From: Pseudomonadota bacterium
GTDB lineage: Bacteria; Pseudomonadota; Gammaproteobacteria; Burkholderiales; Rhodocyclaceae
Length of the DNA: 64,000 bases
Direction: 5' to 3'
Assembly (NCBI GenBank): GCA_018262095.1
Contig: JAGTRW010000016.1
Coordinates: forward strand, 19,843 to 83,842
Shown: in pieces, positions 1-10,874 of the stretch
How positions within the stretch are numbered: position 1 is the stretch's first letter
How the letters are laid out: the number at the start of each line of letters is the position of its first letter
Program-made: the position numbers and the translations under genes
The notes under the pieces: generated by a model
The model's input: only the letters and a program-made list of their open reading frames with translations
Databases searched by the model: none
What the model was told of the DNA's origin: nothing

Positions 1-702
1 CACCTTGCCCGCGGCGTCGGTGAACGAGCCCATTTCGAAGAAGAAGGGGACGTTCCAGATGTGGTGCAGGCCGAACGGGATCAGCAGCCGTTCGAAGAAA
101 CCGTAGATGGTCGCCGCGGTGCGTGGGTCGCTGACCGCGGCCCAGTGCGAGAAAGTCTGGATGGCGCCGCCGATCGGCGGCCAGACGATCGAAAGAACGG
201 CGCCGAGCACGATGCCGCCGATGGCCGTGACGATCGGCACGAAGCGCTTGCCGCCGAAGAAGCCGAGGTAAGTCGGCAGCGCGATGCGGTAGAAGCGGTT
301 GAACATCGCTGCGGCGAGTCCGCCGGCCAGGATGCCGCCGAACACGCCGGTCTGGATCGAAGGCAGGCCGAGGATGGTATCGGGCTTGAGCCCCATCAGA
401 GAAGCCATCACGCCGAGCGTCACGGTCATCACCAGGAAGCCGATGGTCGCCGCGATCGCCGCGACGCCGTCGTTTTCGGTAAAGCCGAGCGCGACGCCGA
501 TGGCGAAGATCAGCGGCAGGTTGCCGAAGATCACGTCACCCGAGTTTTTCATCAGCGACAGGATGACCAGCGCGACTTGGTTGCTGGTGTGAAAATCGGT
601 CGCGCCGATGCCGAGCAGCAGGCCGGCGACCGGCAGTACGGCGACAGGCAACATCAGCGCCTTGCCGATCTTTTGCAGCACTGCGAAAGAGTTCTGGAAC
701 AT
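1..702 (-). CDS. ptsG: PTS glucose-type EIIC permease (PtsG), C-terminal part outside the window
   Basis: This is the membrane permease domain of a glucose-family phosphotransferase system, which imports sugar while phosphorylating it. The reverse-strand frame opens at ATG 702 and stays open to base 1, giving 234 residues. The N-terminus [20 protein letters not shown], the stretch [38 protein letters not shown] and [19 protein letters not shown] closely follow E. coli PtsG as I remember it, more than NagE. Several hydrophobic helices are evident. The rest of EIIC and any EIIB domain lie before base 1. It starts 32 nt downstream of the EIIA-HPr-EI gene stop, so the two form one operon. Glucose as substrate is inferred from family; N-acetylglucosamine remains possible. 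Confidence 0.9.
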   Translation of the reverse strand, partial: MFQNSFAVLQKIGKALMLPVAVLPVAGLLLGIGATDFHTSNQVALVILSLMKNSGDVIFGNLPLIFAIGVALGFTENDGVAAIAATIGFLVMTVTLGVMASLMGLKPDTILGLPSIQTGVFGGILAGGLAAAMFNRFYRIALPTYLGFFGGKRFVPIVTAIGGIVLGAVLSIVWPPIGGAIQTFSHWAAVSDPRTAATIYGFFERLLIPFGLHHIWNVPFFFEMGSFTDAAGKV

Positions 703-734
703 GGCTGGAGTCTCCTGGATTTAGCTGGCTTGAA

Positions 735-3260
<2,526 letters not shown>

Positions 3261-3688
3261 TGATCAACTCCTTGGTCGATTCAATCAGGGAATGGGGCGG
3301 CCGGTCTTGCGCTGAGCAGGAAGGTGCGCTGGCGGAAATCCATTTGCATGCCGAAGAGTATCACCGGAAGTGGCGTCGGTGGTCAATCGTCGAGGGCAAC
3401 TGCCTGGATTCTGAACACACCCGTTTCGACGCAGGGTGCGAGAGATGAGCGCAGGCGAGCAAAGGGAATGCATGACAAGCGCCGGACTCGCAAAAGGAGC
3501 GGGAAAACAGAGGTTCTTTCGTGTCGCTGCACGCTCTGCGCCGCGAGTGGCCAAACGCGGCAGTGCAGCGGATGCTTCAAGGGTAAATCGAGTTGGAATA
3601 TTCGGGCAGCGGCGGCAGGTGATCCTCGACTGCCTATTACGTTTTCTGCTCGCAGAGAGAAACGCGACGGCTCCGAGCTTCGCCTCTT
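3261..3688. other. Gene-free stretch upstream of the PTS operon
   Basis: About 430 bases separate the PTS operon start from the stop of the neighbouring minus-strand binding-protein gene. It must hold the PTS promoter (reverse strand). I recognise no convincing -35/-10 pair, terminator or small gene. Open frames crossing it on both strands have no plausible ribosome binding site and no recognisable protein. Confidence 0.4.
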
Positions 3689-4465
3689 TCATTTGGACGG
3701 GATGCGCGCCTGCGGTGGTTGGTAGGCATTATTCAGACGCTTTAGGGTGCCATCGCGTTCCATGCTTTCCAGCGCCTGGTCAAACTGTTTGGATAGCTCG
3801 GTGTAATCTCTTTTTCGGGTGAAAACAAGATAGCTGAGTGTGGTTTCCACGGTGGGGCCACTGACCTCCACGTCGTTCAGACCGTTCAACATCCTAAGAT
3901 AGTAAAGTCCGACCAAGCGACTACAGATGACGACGTCGACCCGATGGGCAAGCAGTTTGCGAAAATTCGATTCGTGGCTGGCGACCGTCTCCAATTTCCT
4001 CAACGTGCCTGCCTTCACCGCCGTATCGAAGCGGCTTCCATAGGAGGTAGCGATGACCACACCGATAGTGGCGTTGTCCAACGAGTCGAAACTGCCGGTA
4101 AAGCGCCAGCGTGAGCCTTTATTTACAAAAAAAACATAATCCTGCGTCATCAGCGCATTTTGTGTGAACAGCATGTCCCGTTCCCTCTCGGGCGTCTTCT
4201 TGATGCTGAAGTATGCATCCGCATCGCCATTCAAAAGCCTGATTTGCCCGCGCGCAACCGGAAATAACTCGGTCTTGATGGATCGGCCAATCCGCGAAAA
4301 GGCAGCGCTCACGATATCAACCGCCAGACCTTGCGGTCCTTGGTCGGTATTAGTGATGTAAGGTGGGTACTCGAGTGTCGCTAGCCGTAATGGCGTATCT
4401 GCTGCCATGCACGGCGGGCGAAAAATCGATAGGAACGCCCCCAGAATCAAGCTCCAGTAGCGCAT
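3689..4465 (-). CDS. Periplasmic solute-binding protein, family 3 (amino-acid type)
   Basis: This 258-residue protein resembles periplasmic binding proteins of polar amino-acid ABC systems (SBP_bac_3). An N-terminal signal peptide (MRYWSLILGAFLSIFRPPCM then AADTPLR) is followed by LRLATLEYPPYITNTDQGPQ, the typical start of the first lobe, and GLAVDIVSAAFSRIG. The second-lobe segment NATIGVVIATSYGSRFD and the closing LSKQFDQALESMERDGTLKR also fit. No transporter ATPase or permease adjoins it, so it may be an orphan receptor or serve a system elsewhere. The ligand cannot be told from the sequence. It stands alone between two unrelated minus-strand genes. Confidence 0.8.
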   Translation of the reverse strand: MRYWSLILGAFLSIFRPPCMAADTPLRLATLEYPPYITNTDQGPQGLAVDIVSAAFSRIGRSIKTELFPVARGQIRLLNGDADAYFSIKKTPERERDMLFTQNALMTQDYVFFVNKGSRWRFTGSFDSLDNATIGVVIATSYGSRFDTAVKAGTLRKLETVASHESNFRKLLAHRVDVVICSRLVGLYYLRMLNGLNDVEVSGPTVETTLSYLVFTRKRDYTELSKQFDQALESMERDGTLKRLNNAYQPPQARIPSK

Positions 4466-4646
4466 GACTCTCCCTTCTGCAGCGTATCTCCGGTGGCTAT
4501 CGACCGGATTGGTGACCTAACTTGTGGATCGAAGACTCATCATAGACGACTTGGATAAGTTGGCCGCAAAAGGCGTTCGGGGGGGGCTGCAAATCGACCT
4601 TGGGCTGAACTTCTTTCTTGGCACGCGCTGACCCCTCTGGGCGGTT

Positions 4647-6116
4647 TTAGAGATGATGCTCGATGACCTCGGCCAGCGTCGTGGCCGCCGGTCCGATGTT
4701 TTTGAGCGGTACCGCGGCAAAGCCGAGATTGAGACCCGGTTCGGCGCGCTGCTGATCGGCGTAATACATGCTCAAGGGGCGGCAGACGACGCCTCTGGCG
4801 AGTGATTCGGCGGCGACCGATGCGTCGTCTACCGGTTGCCTGAAGCGGTAGAGCAGTTGCAGTCCGGCGTGTCCGCCGGAGACGCTGACGGCGTCGCCGA
4901 GGCGCGACTCCATCGCGCAGCGCAAGGCGTCGCGCCGTTCCTGATAGACGCCGCGCATGCGCTTGATATGCGCGGTGAAATAGCCTTCGTCGATGAACTC
5001 GGCGAGCGCCGCCTGCTCGGGCATTCGTCCGCCGCGGTAGAGCTCGGAGTTGCCGATCACGAAGGCGTCGACCAGATCCTCGGGCAGCACCAGGTAGGCC
5101 AGGCGCAAGCCGGGGAACATCACCTTGGAGAGCGTGCCGAGATAAATCACGCGCTGTTTGCGGCACAGGCCGAACAGCGAGGCGACCGGCCGCTCGTCGT
5201 AGCGCAGCTCGTTGTCGTAGTCGTCTTCGATGATCCAGGCACCAACCTGGTGCGCGCGCTCGAGCAATTCGAGGCGCCGATCGAGCGCCATCACTGTTCC
5301 GGTCGGGTACTGGCTCGACGGCGAAGTGAAGATCAGCCGCGGCGGCGTCTCCCAGTCGGCTAGCGTCGGCGCCAGCCCCTTGGCGTCGAGCGGGATCGGC
5401 AGGACGTCGAGTCCGGCGGCGCGCAGCACGTTGCGCGCGCCCCAGTAACCGGGGTCTTCGATCCACGCGCGGTCGCCCTGGTCGGCGAGCAGTCGCGCGC
5501 ACAGGTCGATGCTCTGGTGCGAGCCGTTGATGACGACGATCTGTTTGGGATCGACGACCATCATCCGCGTCACGCGCAGGTAGTTGGCCAGCGCCACCTT
5601 GAGCGGGCCGTAGCCCAGATGCGTGTAGTGCAGCAGGTTGGACTGGCTCGGGGTGATGTACTTGGCGACCAGGCGGCGCCAGATGCTGAACGGAAAGAGA
5701 TCGACGTCGGGGACGCCGGGCATGAAGGCGCCGTGCTGGATCACGCTGCTGGCGGCGTTGCTGGCGATCATCGTGCCGCGCCGCGACAGCCCTTCGCGGC
5801 GCGTGCCGATCAGTCGCCTGGGCGGCGCCGGCTTGCTGGCGAGGTCAACCAGGTCGGAAACGTAAGTGCCGTCGCCGACGCGGCCTTCGAGGTAACCCTC
5901 GACGAGCAGCTGTTCGTAGGCGCGAACGACGGTGTTGCGCCCCAGCTTGAGGTCTTCGGCCAGGCTGCGCGTCGGCGGCAATTTGGTGCCCTGCGTCAGC
6001 GCCTGGTCGAGAATCGCCAGACGCAGCGCCATGTAGAGCCGCAAGCGGATTTTTTCGGCGGCGGGCTGCCGGTCCAGATATTGCTCTATGACCTCGGTGA
6101 TCAAATGCGCTTCCAT
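4647..6116 (-). CDS. gabR: MocR/GabR-type regulator (GntR HTH fused to aminotransferase fold)
   Basis: A 489-residue PLP-dependent transcription factor. The N-terminal winged helix-turn-helix (about 1-85) includes LPPTRSLAEDLKLGRNTVVR and VEGYLEGRVGDGTYVSDL. The rest is a class I aminotransferase fold with FTSPSSQYPTGTVMALDRR, EDDYDNELRYDERPVASLF and the PLP-lysine region VIYLGTLSKVMFPGLRLAYL. Such proteins sense a PLP-reactive amine such as GABA. It is divergent from a GABA/polyamine ABC importer plus gabD and gabT, which supports a GabR role. ATG 6116 is preferred because GAGG lies about seven bases upstream; in-frame upstream starts at 6140 (ATG) and 6143 (TTG) overlap the likely operator and promoter. 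The true ligand is inferred. Confidence 0.88.
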   Translation of the reverse strand: MEAHLITEVIEQYLDRQPAAEKIRLRLYMALRLAILDQALTQGTKLPPTRSLAEDLKLGRNTVVRAYEQLLVEGYLEGRVGDGTYVSDLVDLASKPAPPRRLIGTRREGLSRRGTMIASNAASSVIQHGAFMPGVPDVDLFPFSIWRRLVAKYITPSQSNLLHYTHLGYGPLKVALANYLRVTRMMVVDPKQIVVINGSHQSIDLCARLLADQGDRAWIEDPGYWGARNVLRAAGLDVLPIPLDAKGLAPTLADWETPPRLIFTSPSSQYPTGTVMALDRRLELLERAHQVGAWIIEDDYDNELRYDERPVASLFGLCRKQRVIYLGTLSKVMFPGLRLAYLVLPEDLVDAFVIGNSELYRGGRMPEQAALAEFIDEGYFTAHIKRMRGVYQERRDALRCAMESRLGDAVSVSGGHAGLQLLYRFRQPVDDASVAAESLARGVVCRPLSMYYADQQRAEPGLNLGFAAVPLKNIGPAATTLAEVIEHHL

Positions 6117-6129
6117 GGTCGGACCTCGG

Positions 6130-6175
6130 ATTGGTTCCATCAAACCGTTATAAATTGGTTCTCATTTTGACCAAT
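6130..6175. promoter_or_regulatory. Candidate MocR operator: two direct repeats plus one inverted half-site
   Basis: ATTGGTTC occurs at 6130-6137 and again at 6154-6161, start-to-start 24 bases. The inverted half-site ACCAAT lies at 6170-6175, forming ATTGGT-N10-ACCAAT with the second copy. On the minus strand TTGGTC (6174-6169), 16 bases, then TATAAC (6152-6147) is a plausible promoter for the regulator, with its predicted start near 6140. On the plus strand a -10-like TATGAT at 6184-6189 lacks a good -35, as expected for an activator-dependent promoter. Two direct repeats plus an inverted copy is a layout reported for MocR-family regulators. Confidence 0.6.
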
Positions 6176-6274
6176 AGCCCGCCTATGATCAAGCCGTGGT
6201 CAGCAAGGCGTCAGCATTTCGCTGACCGGAAACCCAAGGCTCGTCGTTTCTGGACGGGCAGCAAGGAGTCGATG

Positions 6275-7393
6275 ATGAACAAGGAACATAGAGCCCAGAG
6301 CGAGGCGCCGCACGTGACCTTCTGCTCGGTTCAGAAGACCTACGACGGCGTCAATCTGATCGTTCGTGACTTGAACCTCGATATTCGTCGCGGTGAGTTC
6401 CTGACGCTGCTTGGCCCGTCGGGTTCGGGCAAGACGACCTGCCTGATGATGCTGGCGGGCTTCGAGACGCCGACCAGCGGCCAGATCCGTCTGTCCGGCG
6501 AGATCATCAACCGGGTGCCGCCGCACCAACGCAATATCGGCATGGTGTTCCAGAACTACGCGCTGTTTCCGCACATGACGGTGGTCGACAACCTGCGTTT
6601 TCCGCTGGCGGTGCGCAAGCTGCCGAACGCCGAAATCGACGCCAAGGTGACTCGTGCGCTTTCCATGGTTCAGCTCGGCGCTTACGGCGACCGCTATCCG
6701 CAGCAACTCTCTGGTGGCCAGCAGCAGCGCGTCGCGCTGGCCCGCGCGCTGGTCTTCGACCCCGAACTGGTGCTGATGGACGAGCCGCTGGGCGCGCTCG
6801 ACAAACAGTTGCGCGAACAGATGCAGCTCGAAATCAAGCATCTCCACCAGGAGCTCGGCGTCACCGTGGTTTTTGTCACGCACGACCAGGGCGAGGCGCT
6901 GACGATGTCCGACCGCATCGCCGTTTTCGACAAGGGCGTGATCCAGCAGATCGACTCGCCGGCGACGATCTACGAGAAGCCCGCCAATAATTTCGTCGCC
7001 AACTTCATCGGCGAGAACAACGCGCTCGACGGAACGGTCGAGTCGGTCGATGGCGACACCTGCCAGGTCCGCCTGAGCAACGGCACGCGAGTCCAGGCCA
7101 GCGTCGGCAACGTCGCCAAGGTCGGCGAGCGCACCGTGCTCTCGGTGCGCCCGGAGAGCGTCCAGCTCAACGTCCAGTCGCTCGGCTGCGCCAACCGCCT
7201 CGGCGGTTACGTCAAGGAGATCCTCTATCAGGGCGATCACCTGCGCGTTCGCGTCGAACTCGCCGGGCGCCGCGAAATCATCGTCAAGGCCCCGGCAGCG
7301 CAGCACAAACACCGCTTCGACACCGGCGACGCGATCCATGTCGGAATCCTTCCAGAGCAATTGCGTGCGCTCGACCCGAGCGTCGGCGCATGA
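6275..7393 (+). CDS. ABC importer ATPase, polyamine/GABA type (PotA family)
   Basis: The energy-coupling ATPase of a spermidine/putrescine-type importer, 372 residues. Visible motifs are Walker A GPSGSGKTT, the Q-loop region GMVFQNYALFPHMTV, signature LSGGQQQRVALARAL, Walker B LVLMDEPLGALD and the switch histidine VVFVTHDQGEA. The C-terminal part from about residue 250 fits a TOBE_2 regulatory domain (VRPESVQLNV). ATG 6275 is chosen because AAGGAG sits six bases upstream; ATG 6272 is only three from it. It is the first gene of the importer operon, divergent from the MocR regulator and followed by binding protein, two permeases, gabD and gabT. Confidence 0.92.
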   Translation: MNKEHRAQSEAPHVTFCSVQKTYDGVNLIVRDLNLDIRRGEFLTLLGPSGSGKTTCLMMLAGFETPTSGQIRLSGEIINRVPPHQRNIGMVFQNYALFPHMTVVDNLRFPLAVRKLPNAEIDAKVTRALSMVQLGAYGDRYPQQLSGGQQQRVALARALVFDPELVLMDEPLGALDKQLREQMQLEIKHLHQELGVTVVFVTHDQGEALTMSDRIAVFDKGVIQQIDSPATIYEKPANNFVANFIGENNALDGTVESVDGDTCQVRLSNGTRVQASVGNVAKVGERTVLSVRPESVQLNVQSLGCANRLGGYVKEILYQGDHLRVRVELAGRREIIVKAPAAQHKHRFDTGDAIHVGILPEQLRALDPSVGA

Positions 7394-7443
7394 GCCCGTC
7401 ACTTATTTTTCGCAGCGCCCGTTTCACTCATCAGGAGACTCAC

Positions 7444-8484
7444 ATGACCCGCCTCACCACAAAAGTTCGTCCGCTCGCCTGTGCCGTATTCTGTTTTCTG
7501 GCCGGCGCCGCCCACGCCGACGTCACCGTCATCTCGTTCGGCGGCAGCAACCAGAAGGCCCAGATCAAGGCCTTCTACGCGCCCTATACGAAATCGACCG
7601 GCGGCAAGATCGTACAGGGCGAATACAACGGCGAACAGGCCAAGATCAAGGCCATGGTCGAAGCCAAGAACGTCTCGTGGGACGTCGTCGAAGTCGAATC
7701 GCCCGAACTCGCACGCGGCTGCGAGGAGGGCATCTACGAGAAGCTCGACATGAGCAAGATCGGTCCCAAGGCCGACTTCGTCCCGGCGGCGATTTCCGAG
7801 TGCGGCATCGGCGTCTTCGTCTGGTCGACGGTGATCGCCTACAACGCCGACGTGCTCAAAACGGTGCCGACGTCGTGGGCCGACTTCTGGGACACCAAGA
7901 AGATCCCGGGTAAGCGCGGCATGCGCAAGGGCGCCAAGTTTACGCTCGAATTCGCGCTGCTCGCCGACGGCGTCAAGCCCGACGAGGTCTATAAGCTGCT
8001 CGCCACCAAGGCCGGCGTCGAGCGCGCGTTCAAGAAGCTCGGCGAGCTCAAGGCCAACATCCAGTGGTGGGAAGCCGGCGCCCAGGCGCCGCAGCTCTTG
8101 GCCGCCGGCGACGTGGTGATGACCAGCGCCTACAACGGTCGCATCGCGACGGCGCAGAAGGAAGGCAAGAACTTCAAGATGGTGTGGACCAACAACATCT
8201 ACGACTTCGACTCGTGGGCGATCCCGGTCGGCACGCCGAACAAGGCCGAAGCGTACAAATTCATCGCTTTCGCCAGCAAGCCCGAGAATCAGGCGGTGTT
8301 CGCCGGCGAGATCCCCTACGGACCGACCAACGTCAAGGGAACGCCGCTGGTCGCCAAGGCCGTCGTCCCCGAACTGCCGACCGCGCCGCAGAACATGAAG
8401 GGCGCGCTGGCCAGCAACACGGCGTTCTGGGTCGAGCACGGCGAGGACTTGGAGCAACGCTTCAACGCCTGGGCGGCGAAGTAA
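7444..8484 (+). CDS. Periplasmic binding protein of the polyamine/GABA ABC importer (PotD/PotF-like)
   Basis: A 346-residue extracellular solute-binding protein that should capture the substrate for the neighbouring permeases. A signal peptide (LACAVFCFLAGAAHA) ends near residue 26, and DVTVISFGGSNQKAQIKAFY follows, typical of family 1/PotD proteins. SWDVVEVESPELARGCEEGI and FVWSTVIAYNADVLK also fit. CAGGAG lies six bases before ATG 7444. The stop is followed within seven bases by a large inverted repeat that separates it from the permease gene. The gab context suggests GABA, putrescine or a related amine as ligand, which is inference. Confidence 0.9.
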   Translation: MTRLTTKVRPLACAVFCFLAGAAHADVTVISFGGSNQKAQIKAFYAPYTKSTGGKIVQGEYNGEQAKIKAMVEAKNVSWDVVEVESPELARGCEEGIYEKLDMSKIGPKADFVPAAISECGIGVFVWSTVIAYNADVLKTVPTSWADFWDTKKIPGKRGMRKGAKFTLEFALLADGVKPDEVYKLLATKAGVERAFKKLGELKANIQWWEAGAQAPQLLAAGDVVMTSAYNGRIATAQKEGKNFKMVWTNNIYDFDSWAIPVGTPNKAEAYKFIAFASKPENQAVFAGEIPYGPTNVKGTPLVAKAVVPELPTAPQNMKGALASNTAFWVEHGEDLEQRFNAWAAK

Positions 8485-8488
8485 GGAA

Positions 8489-8577
8489 ATTAACCACGGC
8501 GAACACAGCGGGCACAGCGAATTTCCAATAGAAATAAAGCGGATTTCTCGCCGTGGCCGCCGTGTCGCTGTGGTTGA
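8489..8577 (+). repeat. Intra-operon hairpin repeat, copy 1
   Basis: The left arm 8492-8520 begins ACCACGGCGAACACAGCG and continues with a further CACAGCGA unit. The right arm 8546-8575 is its approximate reverse complement, ending GTCGCTGTGGTT. The loop is about 25 bases. It starts seven bases after the binding-protein stop and ends 33 bases before the permease start. Confidence 0.85.
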
Positions 8578-8608
8578 AATGCCTTTACGACTTACCTGAG
8601 GATCAGGC

Positions 8609-9868
8609 ATGACCGATTTCACTGCAACTCTGCCCGCGACGCTGGCCGTTGAGGCGCCGATTTCGCTCAAGGCCCAGCTGCGCCGTGCCGAGCGACTCAA
8701 GAAGCTCAAGTTCGGCGCGCTGATCGTGCCGCTCGCGCTGTTCTTGCTGCTCACCTTCGTCTGGCCGATCGCCGCGCTGCTCAAGCGTAGCGTCGACAAC
8801 CCCGAGGTGGTCGCCGCCTTTCCGGACACCTGCGCGCTGCTGCGCCAGTGGGACGGCCAGGCGCTGCCCGACGACGCCGTCTATGCGTCGTTCGCCGGCG
8901 AGGTCGACCGGATCAAGGGGACGCCGGTCCTGGCCAGCGCCGCCAAACGGCTCAACATGGAGCTGCCGGGCTTTCGCACGCTGATGATGCGCACCGCCAA
9001 GGCGATGCCGGTCGCAATCAACGGTTCGGCACGCGCCGCGCTGATCGACGCCGACGAGCGCTGGGGAGAGGTCGCCACTTGGCAGTACCTGGCGCGCAAC
9101 GCCTCACCCTATACCGCGCGCTACCTGCTCGCCTCGGTCGATCGCAAGTACGACGATTTCGGCAATATCGTTGCGGCCGACGATGACGAAGCGATTTACG
9201 TCAAGGTCCTCACCCGCACCTTCGGCATGTCGGCGGTGGTCACCGCGGTGTGCCTGCTGCTCGGTTTTCCGCTTGCCTATATGATGGCGACGCAGCCGGC
9301 GAAGATCGCCAACACGCTGCTGATCTTCGTTCTGTTGCCGTTCTGGACGTCGATCCTGGTACGCGTCGCGGCGTGGATCGTGCTGCTGCAGACCGAGGGC
9401 CTGGTCAACCAGGCGCTGATGGGGCTCGGGATCACCGATCATCCGCTGCAGCTCGTCTTCAACAGCACCGGCGTCTATATCGCGATGGTGCACATCCTGC
9501 TGCCGTTCATGATCCTGCCGCTCTACAGCGTCATGAAGGGAATTTCGCCGACCTATGTGCGCGCCGCGCTGTCGCTCGGCTGTCCGCCGTTTCGCAGCTT
9601 CTGGAAAGTCTACTTCCCGCAAGCGCTGCCCGGCGTCGGCGCCGGCTGCCTGCTGGTGTTCATCCTGTGCATGGGCTACTACATCACGCCGGCGCTGCTC
9701 GGCAGCCCCAAGGAGCAGATGGCGAGCTACTTCGTCGCCTTCTACACCAACCAGACGATCAACTGGGGAATGGCCGCGGCGCTCTCGGCGATCCTCTTTG
9801 TCGCGACGCTGGCGCTCTACATGGTCTATACGCGGCTGGTCGGCAGTTCGACGCCGGCCGTGCGTTGA
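8609..9868 (+). CDS. ABC importer permease 1, polyamine type (PotB/PotH family)
   Basis: An integral-membrane permease of 419 residues. A first helix ([20 protein letters not shown]) is followed by a long insertion of about 130 residues before the core begins at TRTFGMSAVVTAVCLLLGFP, as in the longer members of the polyamine permease family. The EAA loop reads LSLGCPPFRSFWKVYFPQAL and couples to the ATPase. At least five further hydrophobic helices follow. ATG 8609 has GAGGA about eight bases upstream. It pairs with the shorter permease 11 bases downstream to form the heterodimeric channel. Confidence 0.9.
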   Translation: MTDFTATLPATLAVEAPISLKAQLRRAERLKKLKFGALIVPLALFLLLTFVWPIAALLKRSVDNPEVVAAFPDTCALLRQWDGQALPDDAVYASFAGEVDRIKGTPVLASAAKRLNMELPGFRTLMMRTAKAMPVAINGSARAALIDADERWGEVATWQYLARNASPYTARYLLASVDRKYDDFGNIVAADDDEAIYVKVLTRTFGMSAVVTAVCLLLGFPLAYMMATQPAKIANTLLIFVLLPFWTSILVRVAAWIVLLQTEGLVNQALMGLGITDHPLQLVFNSTGVYIAMVHILLPFMILPLYSVMKGISPTYVRAALSLGCPPFRSFWKVYFPQALPGVGAGCLLVFILCMGYYITPALLGSPKEQMASYFVAFYTNQTINWGMAAALSAILFVATLALYMVYTRLVGSSTPAVR

Positions 9869-9879
9869 AGGAGAAAGTC

Positions 9880-10704
9880 ATGCTTGCATCGTACGCTTCA
9901 CCGCTTGAGCGCCTCTGGCACTACGCCTTGCGCGCGATCTGCGGCTTGGTCGTCGTTTTCCTGATGTTGCCGATCCTGGTGATCGCGCCGCTGTCGTTCA
10001 ACTCGGATTCGTTCCTGCTCTATCCGATGTCCGGCTTCTCCTTGCGCTGGTACCAGGAGTTCCTGACCTCGCCGGCGTGGCAGCAGGCTTTCGTCAACAG
10101 CTGCATCGTCTCGCCGTTCGCGACGATCCTGGCCATGCTGCTCGGCACGCCGGCGGCGGTGGGACTGACGCGAATGGACTTTCCGGGCAAGGCGCTGCTC
10201 ACCGCGATCCTGATCTCGCCGATGGTTGTCCCGGTGGTCATCGTCGGCGTCGCGACTTACCTCGTCTTTGCGCCGATCGGCCTGTCCGGCAGCTACCTCG
10301 GACTGATCCTGGTGCATGCCGCGCTCGGCGTTCCCTTCGTCGTCACCACCGTCAGTGCGACGCTGCAGGGCTTCGACTTCAATCTGGTGCGTGCCGCCGC
10401 CAGCCTCGGCGCCAATCCGCTCACCACCTTCTTCCGCGTCACCTTGCCGCTGGTCGCTCCGGGCGTCATTTCGGGCGGACTGTTCGCCTTCGGCACCTCG
10501 TTCGACGAAGTCGTCGTCACGCTGTTCCTTGCCGGCCCCGAGCAGACGACGCTGCCACGCCAGATGTTTTCGGGAATCCGCGAGAACATCAGCCCGACGA
10601 TCGCCGCCGTCGCGACGATCCTGACGGTACTCTCGACGCTGATGCTGATCACGCTCGAATGGCTGCGCCGACGCGGCGAACGCCTGCGCAGCGCGGCGAG
10701 ATAG
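9880..10704 (+). CDS. ABC importer permease 2, polyamine type (PotC/PotI family)
   Basis: The second permease subunit, 274 residues. It opens with a strong helix (LVVVFLMLPILVIAPLSF), then the family segment SGFSLRWYQEFLTSPAWQQA, and an EAA loop in ASLGANPLTTFFRVTLPLVA. GTSFDEVVVTLFLAGPEQTT is the conserved C-terminal region of PotC-like proteins. AAGGAG (9868-9873) sits six bases before ATG 9880, overlapping the end of the upstream permease gene. An upstream frame extends to 9250 but overlaps permease 1 and is not used. Confidence 0.91.
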   Translation: MLASYASPLERLWHYALRAICGLVVVFLMLPILVIAPLSFNSDSFLLYPMSGFSLRWYQEFLTSPAWQQAFVNSCIVSPFATILAMLLGTPAAVGLTRMDFPGKALLTAILISPMVVPVVIVGVATYLVFAPIGLSGSYLGLILVHAALGVPFVVTTVSATLQGFDFNLVRAAASLGANPLTTFFRVTLPLVAPGVISGGLFAFGTSFDEVVVTLFLAGPEQTTLPRQMFSGIRENISPTIAAVATILTVLSTLMLITLEWLRRRGERLRSAAR

Positions 10705-10712
10705 GGAGCAGA

Positions 10713-10834
10713 ATTCACCACAACGACACAAAGAGCACAACGGAAAACGCCTTCTTGAGTACGTTGTTGCCCCCTCTGCGATTGACGGTCGATATTGGCT
10801 CAAAAAAGGGTTTCGTTGTGCACGTTGTGGTTGG
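10713..10834 (+). repeat. Intra-operon hairpin repeat, copy 2 (diverged)
   Basis: The left arm about 10716-10747 contains ACCACAACGACACAAAGAGC and the right arm 10811-10834 contains GTTGTGCACGTTGTGGTT. The arms match imperfectly and the loop is about 63 bases. The left arm begins 11 bases after the permease stop, and the right arm ends 40 bases before the gabD start. It shares the ACCAC...GCACA framework with the other copies, with A replacing G at several positions. Confidence 0.7.
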
Positions 10835-10874
10835 CGATTTTCGCCATTTTTGGAACTAGATAAGGACATTGCAT

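Noticed and set aside
3285..3692. Overlapping short frames on both strands upstream of the PTS operon
   Set aside because: No plausible start signals and no family resemblance; more likely promoter DNA.
8492..8575. The hairpin repeats considered as CRISPR or as simple rho-independent terminators
   Set aside because: They are paired inverted arms rather than spaced direct repeats, there are no cas genes, and most lack a T-tract while lying inside apparent operons.
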